The notes under the pieces are model-generated. The model saw nothing but the letters and a program-made list of their open reading frames with translations. It was not told where the DNA came from and ran no database searches. The translations under genes were made by a program, and so were the position numbers. Positions 1-5,479 of a stretch of 5,933 bases of DNA are shown piece by piece (position 1 is the first letter of the stretch; every line of letters begins with the position of its first letter). Source of the DNA: an uncultured Shinella sp. (lineage in GTDB: Bacteria > Pseudomonadota > Alphaproteobacteria > Rhizobiales > Rhizobiaceae); the NCBI GenBank assembly GCA_946481465.1, contig CAMLOC010000259.1, forward strand, positions 1 to 5,933. Direction: 5' to 3'.

Positions 1-2667
1 AAGAAGAGCTGGCCTTGGTGGATCCTGGCGGCGTTCTTCAGCGAGAACGTCGGCAACCTGCTCTGGTTCCACAACCCGCTCGCCCCCGCGACGCTGATCT
101 TTGCCGGAAATGCGGCGGAGGCCGCGTTCGGGGCGTGGATTCTCCGGCGGATCTACGGGCCCTCCATGCAGCTGCAAACCTATGGGGAGGTTTTGGCCCT
201 GATCCTGCTGGGGGCCTGCATCAGCCCGCTCATAAGCGCCACGATCGGCAGCATGGCGCTTGCGGTCTACGGTATTCACCCGTTCGGCGCATCCTGGCTG
301 CTGTGGTGGATCGGCGACGGCACCGGTGTCGCAACGATCGCGCCACTGGCGCTCGTCGTGTTCCAGAACTGGGATTCGAAGTCCCGGGTCCTGACGGCCA
401 GATGGGCCGAGGCCTGCGCCCTGGCCGCCATTTTCCTTGCAGTCGCCGTCCTTTCGATTACCGGCTACGAACCCTATGCCTATGTCGTCCTGCCTCCCCT
501 GCTGTGGGCTGCCGTCCGCTTCGAGTTCAAGGGGGCCGTCCTCGCGCTGATCCTCCTCGCCGTCATTGCGACGGTCGTGACGATATCGGGGACCAGCCAG
601 TTCGCCGGCGATCAGCAATCGCAGCGGCAAAAGCAGATCATGCTGCAGCTTTTCCTCGGCATCTCGGCGTTTTCGGCACTCATCGTCGCGGCAATCTCGC
701 GGCAACACCAACAGGCCCTGGCCACGCTCAAGAAGAATGTCGCGGCCCTCAAGGAGCGCGAACGGGAGCTCTCGCACCTCGTCGACATGCTGCCGATACA
801 CATCAGGCGCCTCACGCCCGAGGGCGAACCCATCTTCTTCAACAAGCGCCTGCTGGATTTTTTCGGGCTGGCGGACATTTCCCAACTCGACCGGCCGGGA
901 ATGAGCCGCCTCGCCATGGCGACGCAGTCCCTCATACACCCCGAAGACGCCGACATGTTCTCCGCAACGGTCCGCCACACGTTCGCGACCGGCAAACCCT
1001 ATACGATGCGCTATCGCCTGCGGCGCGCGGACGGTGTCTATCGCTGGGTGGAGGGCCGCGGCGAACCGCTGCGGGACGAGGAGGGAAACATCGTCCAGTG
1101 GCTGGCCGTCTCGATCGACATCGAGGATTCCGTGAGCGCGCAGCAGAAACTGCACGAGAACGAAAGGCGGCTGCAGCGGCTCGTCGATGCCGTGCCGGCA
1201 CAGATCTGGTGTTCCAGCCCGGAAGGAGACCCGATCTACATCAACCAGCAGCTGCGGAATTTCCACGGGCTGGACCTGGAGGACTTTGACGCTCCCGACC
1301 AGTCGAGGGGCGAGGTCGCCCAGCGCAAGCACACGCATCCCGATGACCTCGTAGCCGTCCGCGACCGTCTCGCCGAGTGCCGGCGAACGGGCGAACCGTT
1401 CCATATGAAATACCGAATGCGCCGCGCCGACGGCATCTACCGGTGGGTGGAGGGCCGCTCGGAACCCTATCGCGACGAGGACGGCTCGATCGTGCAGTGG
1501 TACGGCGTCCTCTTCGATATCGACGAGCAGGTGAAGGCCGAGGAGACCCTGCGCGAAAAGGAGCGCTTTCTCTGGCAGCTGGTGGAAACCTTGCCGGCCA
1601 TGATCGATTGCGCCGCGCCGAATGGCGAACCGATCTTCCGCGGCAAGGGCCTGCGCGAATTTCTCGGCTACGAACTCGATACCCTGGACGGTTCCGGCAA
1701 GTCCCGCCTGGAGGGCACGCTCGATGCGGGCGTTCACCCGGACGACGTCGAAGACGTCAAGCTGCACTACGGGCGCTGCCTCGCCTCGGGTGAGCCCTAT
1801 GCGCGGCGGCACCGCCTACGGCGGTTCGACGGCGAGTATCGCTGGGTGGAGACGAGAGCCGCGCCCATGCGGGACGCCGAAGGCGTCATCATCCAGTGGA
1901 ACGTCATTTGCCTGGATGTCGATGCCGAGGTGAAGGCGGAAGAAGACCTTCGGCTGGCACATGAAGGCCTCGCGCGCGCCAGCCAGGCCGCCAGCATGGC
2001 CGAACTCTCCGCGTCGATCGCCCACGAGGTCAACCAGCCGCTTTCGGCCGTCATCAATTCGACGACAGCCTGCCTGAGCTGGCTGCAGGCGGACCCTCCG
2101 AATATCGAGCGGGCGCGGAAGTCGGCAGACCGCACCATCCAGAGCGCCCACACCGCGGTCGACGTCATCCGGCGCATTCGTGCGCTGTTCCAGCAGTCCG
2201 TGGATATCCGGGATTCCACGTCCCTCGACGCGGTCGTGGGCGAGGTGCGCGACCTTGTTGCGGCCGATGCCGCCAAGCAGGGCATTTCCATACAGGCCGA
2301 TATCGAGGGCAATCTGGACCTGCTCGCCTTCGACCGGGTCCAGATCCAGCAGGTGCTGATGAACCTCGTTCGCAACGGCATCGACGCCATGGCGGGCGAA
2401 ACGGGAGAACGGACGCTTCACATCCGCGTCTACCGGGCCGACGACCGGGTCCACACCGAGGTAAGCGACCGCGGCATCGGCATCCGGCAGCCGGAGAAGA
2501 TCTTCGATCCCTTCTTCACGACGAAAAACAAGGGCATGGGGATGGGCCTCGCCATCTCCCGTTCCATTGTCGAGGCGCATGGGGGAAAACTCTGGGCTGA
2601 AGACAACCATCCGAGCGGGGCGAAGTTCATCTTCACCCTGCCCACGGCCATCATGGCGGCGGCGTAG
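1..2667 (+). CDS. Membrane-bound sensor histidine kinase, MASE1-like domain + three PAS + HisKA/HATPase (5' partial)
   Basis: The reading frame is already open at base 1, so the true start is upstream; 888 residues are visible, and the internal ATG at 166 lies within the membrane domain. Residues 1 to about 232 are very hydrophobic, with roughly seven or eight membrane segments and a 'GNAAEA' and 'WWIGDGTG' pattern typical of MASE1 sensory domains. Three PAS/PAC modules follow at about 258-375, 390-510 and 522-643, each ending in a 'RRxDGxYRWVE' type motif. The HisKA H-box is 'IAHEVNQPL' with the phospho-accepting His675 (codon 2023-2025). The ATPase domain has N-box Asn792, G1 'DRGIGI' from Asp823, F-box 'FDPFFTTK' (835-842) and G2 'GMGMG' (845-849), so catalysis looks intact. 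There is no C-terminal receiver, so a separate response regulator is needed; the FixJ-like gene at the right end is a candidate. It should autophosphorylate at the inner membrane in response to an unknown membrane or cytosolic signal. No haem-binding FixL signature was recognised in the PAS domains. Confidence 0.95.
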   Translation, partial: KKSWPWWILAAFFSENVGNLLWFHNPLAPATLIFAGNAAEAAFGAWILRRIYGPSMQLQTYGEVLALILLGACISPLISATIGSMALAVYGIHPFGASWLLWWIGDGTGVATIAPLALVVFQNWDSKSRVLTARWAEACALAAIFLAVAVLSITGYEPYAYVVLPPLLWAAVRFEFKGAVLALILLAVIATVVTISGTSQFAGDQQSQRQKQIMLQLFLGISAFSALIVAAISRQHQQALATLKKNVAALKERERELSHLVDMLPIHIRRLTPEGEPIFFNKRLLDFFGLADISQLDRPGMSRLAMATQSLIHPEDADMFSATVRHTFATGKPYTMRYRLRRADGVYRWVEGRGEPLRDEEGNIVQWLAVSIDIEDSVSAQQKLHENERRLQRLVDAVPAQIWCSSPEGDPIYINQQLRNFHGLDLEDFDAPDQSRGEVAQRKHTHPDDLVAVRDRLAECRRTGEPFHMKYRMRRADGIYRWVEGRSEPYRDEDGSIVQWYGVLFDIDEQVKAEETLREKERFLWQLVETLPAMIDCAAPNGEPIFRGKGLREFLGYELDTLDGSGKSRLEGTLDAGVHPDDVEDVKLHYGRCLASGEPYARRHRLRRFDGEYRWVETRAAPMRDAEGVIIQWNVICLDVDAEVKAEEDLRLAHEGLARASQAASMAELSASIAHEVNQPLSAVINSTTACLSWLQADPPNIERARKSADRTIQSAHTAVDVIRRIRALFQQSVDIRDSTSLDAVVGEVRDLVAADAAKQGISIQADIEGNLDLLAFDRVQIQQVLMNLVRNGIDAMAGETGERTLHIRVYRADDRVHTEVSDRGIGIRQPEKIFDPFFTTKNKGMGMGLAISRSIVEAHGGKLWAEDNHPSGAKFIFTLPTAIMAAA
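772..1929 (+). repeat. Intragenic tandem array of three PAS modules, 399-base period
   Basis: Three homologous modules lie head to tail in the kinase gene. The PAC segments begin at 1009, 1408 and 1807, exactly 399 bases (133 residues) apart. The module starts ('LVDMLP', 'LVDAVP', 'LVETLP') are 134 and 133 residues apart. Copies 1 and 2 still share a 15-base identical run, TGGGTGGAGGGCCGC, at 1045-1059 and 1444-1458. Copy 3 is more diverged ('RRFDGEYRWVETR'). This points to duplication of one PAS unit within the gene. Confidence 0.85.
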
Positions 2668-2707
2668 AGGAAATGGGGCCCGAAGCGACTGACCAAGGTA
2701 GGGGAAG

Positions 2708-2732
2708 AGGGAAACCAACGTATAGTTTCTCT
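2708..2732 (+). promoter_or_regulatory. Inverted repeat / candidate operator upstream of the hydrolase gene
   Basis: AGGGAAAC (2708-2715) and GTTTCTCT (2725-2732) form an inverted repeat with 7 of 8 matching positions around a 9-base spacer, CAACGTATA. It occupies the place where a -35 box would be expected and abuts the TATAAT at 2734. It contains AAACCAACGTATAG (2712-2725), which matches a sequence upstream of the AhpD-like gene at 12 of 14 positions. The position suggests a binding site for an activator or repressor. That the FixJ-like regulator binds it is inference. Confidence 0.45.
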
Positions 2733-2733
2733 A

Positions 2734-2739
2734 TATAAT
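2734..2739 (+). promoter_or_regulatory. Candidate -10 box for the hydrolase gene
   Basis: A perfect TATAAT lies in a conspicuous AT-rich island (about 2720-2750) inside otherwise GC-rich DNA, 90 bases before the start codon. At a 17-base spacing the -35 position reads GAAACC, a poor match to TTGACA, which would fit a promoter that depends on an activator. Transcription would begin near 2746 and give a leader of about 84 bases. Confidence 0.55.
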
Positions 2740-2817
2740 ACAAATTGTTAGCGTGCATTGCTCTATTGCGGCCGGTCTTCGCCGGCTCAGTCGAGCTTGT
2801 TGTTCAACGTCTCGATC

Positions 2818-2822
2818 AGGAG
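2818..2822 (+). promoter_or_regulatory. Ribosome binding site of the hydrolase gene
   Basis: AGGAG lies 7 bases before the ATG at 2830. It decides the start against an in-frame TTG at 2758, which has no comparable site and would place 24 extra residues in front of a good Tat signal peptide. Confidence 0.8.
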
Positions 2823-2829
2823 ATTAGAA

Positions 2830-3798
2830 ATGAATGCACGCTCATTTACCTCCACGCGCCGGTCCGTCATGGCGGGAACTCTGACCCTTGCGACGGCCAC
2901 CGCAGCGATGGGTGTGACGACGGCGGATGCCGCAGGAAAACAGAAGCGGACGGAAACGACCGGCGATACCGGACAGGTGACCGCGAAAGATGGAACCGTC
3001 ATCTTCTACAAGGACTGGGGCCCGAGGGACGGCACGCCGATCGTCTTCCATCACGGCTGGCCGTTGAGCAGCGACGACTGGGACAACCAGATGCTCTTCT
3101 TCCTGTCGAAGGGCTATCGCGTCGTCGCCCATGATCGCCGCGGCCATGGCCGGTCGGGCCAGGCCAGCGACGGGCACGACATGGACCACTATGCGGCGGA
3201 CGTCGCCGCGGTGGTGGAACATCTCGACCTTCGCAATGCCATTCACGTCGGGCATTCGACGGGCGGCGGCGAGGCGACACGCTATACCGCAAGATACGGC
3301 AAGGGACGGGTCGCCAAGCTCGTGCTGATCGGCGCGGTGCCGCCGATCATGGTCAGGACCGCGGACAATCCCGGCGGGCTGCCCATCGAGGTCTTCGACG
3401 GCTTTCGCGCCGCCCTGGCGGCGAACAGGTCGCAGTTCTACTACGATGTCGCCAGCGGCCCGTTCTTCGGCTTCAACCGGGACGGTGTGAAGACGTCGGA
3501 CGCGCTGGTCCAGAACTGGTGGCGGCAAGGCATGACCGGTGCGGCGAATGCACACTATCTCGGGATCAAGGCCTTCTCCGAGACGGATTTCACCGACGAC
3601 CTCAAGTCCATCGACGTGCCGACCCTCGTGCTGCACGGCGATGACGACCAGGTCGTTCCGGTCGCCGATTCCGCGGTTCTGTCCGCAAAGCTGCTGAAGG
3701 ACGCGACCCTCAAGATCTACAAGGGGCTTCCCCACGGCATGGCGACGACCCATGCCGACCTCATCAACGCCGACATTCTCAGCTTCATCGAAAGCTGA
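2830..3798 (+). CDS. Tat-exported alpha/beta hydrolase, non-heme chloroperoxidase/arylesterase type
   Basis: The protein has 322 residues. The N-terminus carries a twin-arginine signal: T-R-R-S-V-M at residues 9-14, a small hydrophobic stretch, and a likely cleavage after A-D-A (32-34), so the enzyme probably acts in the periplasm. The mature part, about 288 residues, is of the usual size for cofactor-free haloperoxidase-like hydrolases. Visible motifs are the oxyanion-hole 'HHGWP' (74-78), 'DRRGHGRS' (102-109), the nucleophile elbow 'GHSTGG' with Ser143, the acid in 'HGDDDQVVP' (Asp273 by position) and the base in 'PHGM' (His302). The complete triad argues for an active enzyme. Family members hydrolyse esters and, in vitro, can form peracids that halogenate substrates; the true substrate here is unknown. 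The gene follows the kinase by 162 bases, seems to have its own promoter, and converges with the SDR gene. Without the signal peptide it would simply be called a generic hydrolase. Confidence 0.92.
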   Translation: MNARSFTSTRRSVMAGTLTLATATAAMGVTTADAAGKQKRTETTGDTGQVTAKDGTVIFYKDWGPRDGTPIVFHHGWPLSSDDWDNQMLFFLSKGYRVVAHDRRGHGRSGQASDGHDMDHYAADVAAVVEHLDLRNAIHVGHSTGGGEATRYTARYGKGRVAKLVLIGAVPPIMVRTADNPGGLPIEVFDGFRAALAANRSQFYYDVASGPFFGFNRDGVKTSDALVQNWWRQGMTGAANAHYLGIKAFSETDFTDDLKSIDVPTLVLHGDDDQVVPVADSAVLSAKLLKDATLKIYKGLPHGMATTHADLINADILSFIES

Positions 3799-3804
3799 TG
3801 CGCC

Positions 3805-3833
3805 AGGAGGATGCCCGAGGCGGGCATCCTCCT
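3805..3833 (+). terminator. Perfect 13-bp hairpin just after the hydrolase gene
   Basis: AGGAGGATGCCCG (3805-3817) pairs perfectly with CGGGCATCCTCCT (3821-3833) around a 3-base loop, starting 7 bases after the stop codon. It is very stable but no T-run follows on either strand. It may act as a terminator without a U-tract or as a 3'-end stabiliser of the hydrolase message. Confidence 0.6.
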
Positions 3834-3849
3834 TCCCCGGAACGAGACG

Positions 3850-3878
3850 AAAAAAGAGACCGCAGCGCCTGCGATCTC
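3850..3878 (-). terminator. Rho-independent terminator of the leftward SDR gene
   Basis: On the minus strand GAGATCGCAG (3878-3869), loop GCG, then CTGCGGTCTC (3865-3856) is followed at once by six T (3855-3850). In minus-strand RNA all ten positions pair, including one G-U wobble; in plus-strand RNA the same position is a C-A mismatch. Both the pairing and the U-tract therefore favour leftward termination. It lies about 60 bases past the SDR stop codon. Confidence 0.82.
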
Positions 3879-3939
3879 CTTCGACGAAAACCGTCAATGT
3901 CCCCCCGGCCGCCTCGGCGACCGGGGCGCAGGCCGCCTG

Positions 3940-4701
3940 CTATCGCGCGGGCGGGGGCGTTGCCGTCCGCACCCATTCGGAATAGGCCATCCTGCCGACG
4001 CGGGCGCCTGCCCCCGGCATGAGTGTCTTGTCATCGAGCAGGGCGCCGAAATACGTCGTCTTGTCGTCGACGACGATCTCGCGGCGATCGCCGATCTGGC
4101 GCAGGTATTTCTCGACCGCGGTCGAGATCCGGATCGGCTCCGGGCCGGCGATTTCGACGAGGCCGTTGACCGGGGATCCCAGCACGAGATCGACGAGCGC
4201 GTCGGCGACGTCGTCCGAAAAGATCGGCTGCATCATCGCCGGCGAGAGATGGATCTTGTCGCCCTGGATGCCGGATTGGGCGATGCCGAACATGAACTCG
4301 AAAAACTGCGTGGAGTGAACCAGCGTATAGGGGATCCCCGCCTCCTCGATGAGCTTTTCCTGCGCAAGCTTCGCCCGGAAGTAACCGCTGTCCTGGAGGC
4401 GATCCGTGCCGACGACGGAAAGCGCGACGTGATGCCTGACCCCGGCGGCAGCTTCGGCCGCCAGGAGGTTGCGGCCCGATGTCCGGAAGAACTCCATCAC
4501 GGCCTTGTCCTCGAACGACGGGGAGTTGGCGACGTCCACGACGACGTGAGCGCCGGCAAGGACCTCCGCCAGCCCCTCGCCCGTCATCGTATTGACACCC
4601 GAAGCCGGTGAGGCGGCAATCGCCTCCTGCCCCCTGGCCTCAAGGCGCTTCACAAGCTTCGAACCGATCAGGCCGGTTCCGCCGATAACGACGATCTTCA
4701 T
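3940..4701 (-). CDS. NAD(P)-binding NmrA-like / atypical SDR family protein
   Basis: This is a 253-residue Rossmann-fold protein. The N-terminus 'MKIVVIGGTGLIGS' holds the dinucleotide-binding GxxGxxG (Gly7, Gly10, Gly13). Later motifs are 'ALSVVG' with Ser95 and 'GYFRAK', a YxxxK pattern with Tyr107 and Lys111, followed by 'AQEKLIEEAGIPYTLV', typical of NmrA-like atypical SDRs. Length and motifs are complete, so it is probably an intact cytosolic oxidoreductase or a redox-sensing NAD(P)-binding protein; the substrate cannot be told. No arginine was seen directly after the glycine motif, so NADP versus NAD preference is left open. It lies 69 bases downstream of the AhpD-like gene on the same strand and is probably cotranscribed with it. 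It is followed by a good terminator and converges with the hydrolase gene. Confidence 0.9.
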   Translation of the reverse strand: MKIVVIGGTGLIGSKLVKRLEARGQEAIAASPASGVNTMTGEGLAEVLAGAHVVVDVANSPSFEDKAVMEFFRTSGRNLLAAEAAAGVRHHVALSVVGTDRLQDSGYFRAKLAQEKLIEEAGIPYTLVHSTQFFEFMFGIAQSGIQGDKIHLSPAMMQPIFSDDVADALVDLVLGSPVNGLVEIAGPEPIRISTAVEKYLRQIGDRREIVVDDKTTYFGALLDDKTLMPGAGARVGRMAYSEWVRTATPPPAR

Positions 4702-4707
4702 GTCTTT

Positions 4708-4713
4708 CTCCTT
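4708..4713 (-). promoter_or_regulatory. Ribosome binding site of the SDR gene
   Basis: On the minus strand AAGGAG (4713-4708) lies 6 bases before the ATG at 4701. It is a strong site that supports the chosen start. Confidence 0.8.
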
Positions 4714-4770
4714 GTCTGGTGGGATATCGCAGGAGGCTGCGCCGGCGCCCCCCGCACGCTGCCCCGTCGG

Positions 4771-5250
4771 TCAGTTCAGGCCGGCCTTGTCGAGGCCGAG
4801 CATCGTATCCGAGGAGCCCGGCACGGTTTTGAAACCGGCATTGACCCGCGTCCAGGCGTTCGCCGCCATGACGACGAATGTCAGGTCCGAGATTTCCTTC
4901 TCGTTCAACTGCGTGTGCACGCGCTCATAGATATCGTCAGGGACGCCGAGTTCCGGCAGCCGGGTCAGCACTTCCGCCCAGGCCAGCGCGGCGCGCTCCC
5001 GGGGCGCGAAAAGCGTTGATGCACGCCAGGATGCGAGATGGTAGAGGCGCAGGTCACGCTCGCCGTGGATCTTCGCCTGCTTGACGTGCATGTCGAGGCA
5101 GAACGTGCAGTTGTTGAGCTGCGCGACGCGCACGTTGACGAGGTCACGAATGGACTCTTCGACCGCGTTCTCCTTGGTGGCAGCGACGAACTCCACGAAT
5201 TTCTTCGTGATATCCGCGGATTCCTTCGCGAAATCGATGCGCTGTGTCAT
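4771..5250 (-). CDS. AhpD-like carboxymuconolactone decarboxylase family protein
   Basis: The protein has 159 residues, the usual size for single-domain all-helical AhpD-like proteins. The active-site segment 'QLNNCTFCLDMH' gives the CxxC pair Cys48 and Cys51 plus His55, the redox and proton-relay residues of AhpD-type alkylhydroperoxidases. The position 12 residues before the first cysteine, where the family usually has glutamate, is Asp36 here. The protein is likely a cytosolic thiol-dependent peroxidase or disulfide reductase rather than a true decarboxylase, since the CxxC/H set marks the peroxidase branch. It is the first gene of a probable two-gene unit with the SDR gene, with a leader region of 229 bases separating it from the response regulator on the same strand. 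The start is supported by a GAGGA site. Confidence 0.93.
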   Translation of the reverse strand: MTQRIDFAKESADITKKFVEFVAATKENAVEESIRDLVNVRVAQLNNCTFCLDMHVKQAKIHGERDLRLYHLASWRASTLFAPRERAALAWAEVLTRLPELGVPDDIYERVHTQLNEKEISDLTFVVMAANAWTRVNAGFKTVPGSSDTMLGLDKAGLN

Positions 5251-5258
5251 TGTGTCGT

Positions 5259-5263
5259 TCCTC
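5259..5263 (-). promoter_or_regulatory. Ribosome binding site of the AhpD-like gene
   Basis: On the minus strand GAGGA (5263-5259) lies 8 bases before the ATG at 5250, which supports this start. Confidence 0.7.
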
Positions 5264-5333
5264 GCTGAAGTGAGACGGGCGCCAGCCTTCGGCGACCGTC
5301 CTCAACCCTAAGCGAATATCGTCCGGCGGGTAG

Positions 5334-5347
5334 CTAAACGTAGGTTT
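5334..5347 (-). promoter_or_regulatory. Candidate operator upstream of the AhpD-like gene
   Basis: On the minus strand this reads AAACCTACGTTTAG and matches AAACCAACGTATAG upstream of the hydrolase gene at 12 of 14 positions, in the same orientation relative to the gene. Bases 5336-5347 (AAACGTAGGTTT on +) also form a 12-base palindrome with one mismatched pair. On the plus strand it contains ACGTAG, which fits the last six positions of GTAMGTAG, a consensus I recall for one class of FixJ sites. A weak -10-like GATATT lies 13 bases further downstream (5320-5315, -). The site is a hypothesis, not a demonstrated operator. Confidence 0.4.
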
Positions 5348-5404
5348 GGGGGGCGCCGTGCCGGCGCGGCAGCCTTGGCACCCGGGATCGAGCGCTTCGC
5401 TTCG

Positions 5405-5419
5405 CGAGAGCGGCTCTCG
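5405..5419. other. Small hairpin in the gap between regulator and AhpD-like gene
   Basis: CGAGAG (5405-5410) and CTCTCG (5414-5419) form a 6-bp stem with a 3-base CGG loop. No T-run follows on either strand. It may be part of a regulator-gene 3' region or of no importance. Confidence 0.3.
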
Positions 5420-5447
5420 TCGTTCCGGCAGGGAAAAGGCAAGGTTT

Positions 5448-5472
5448 CGGATTGCCTGAACGCGACAATCCG
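5448..5472 (-). terminator. Possible weak stem-loop after the response regulator gene
   Basis: CGGATTG (5448-5454) and CAATCCG (5466-5472) form a perfect 7-bp stem with an 11-base loop, 7 bases past the regulator's stop codon. There is no U-tract directly after it on the minus strand, only a TTTT about 10 bases further, so termination here is uncertain and read-through into the AhpD-like gene is possible. Confidence 0.35.
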
Positions 5473-5479
5473 GTGGCGA

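Noticed and set aside
15..1289. 424-residue plus-strand frame overlapping the kinase gene
   Set aside because: Its translation is rich in Arg, Pro, Ala and Gly with no recognisable domain, while the other frame carries the membrane segments and PAS motifs.
1..2667. Kinase as a true FixL
   Set aside because: The H-box resembles the FixL group, but no haem-binding PAS signature was recognised and the MASE1-like domain with three PAS modules differs from the usual FixL architecture.
1816..2718. 300-residue antisense frame over the kinase core
   Set aside because: It is a shadow of the HisKA/HATPase region and has no motifs or ribosome site of its own.
2705..2750. EcfG-type general stress promoter (GGAAC - spacer - GTT)
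   Set aside because: GGAAAC is present, but no GTT lies at the required 16-17 base spacing, while TATAAT fits a housekeeping -10 box.
2758..2822. ROSE-type RNA thermometer in the hydrolase leader
   Set aside because: A TTGCT occurs at 2758-2762, but it is about 60 bases from the ribosome site and not in a hairpin pairing with it, and the gene is not a heat-shock gene.
2758..2829. Upstream TTG start adding 24 residues to the hydrolase
   Set aside because: There is no good ribosome site before it, and the added residues would bury the Tat signal. The ATG at 2830 has AGGAG at the right distance.
2842..3897. 351-residue antisense open frame across the hydrolase gene
   Set aside because: It mirrors a gene with a complete catalytic triad, signal peptide and ribosome site. 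Its translation is arginine-, glycine- and valine-rich without any family motif, as expected of a shadow frame in GC-rich DNA.
3811..4611. 266-residue plus-strand open frame across the SDR gene
   Set aside because: It begins inside the first hairpin, has no family motifs and is the mirror of a well-supported Rossmann protein on the other strand.
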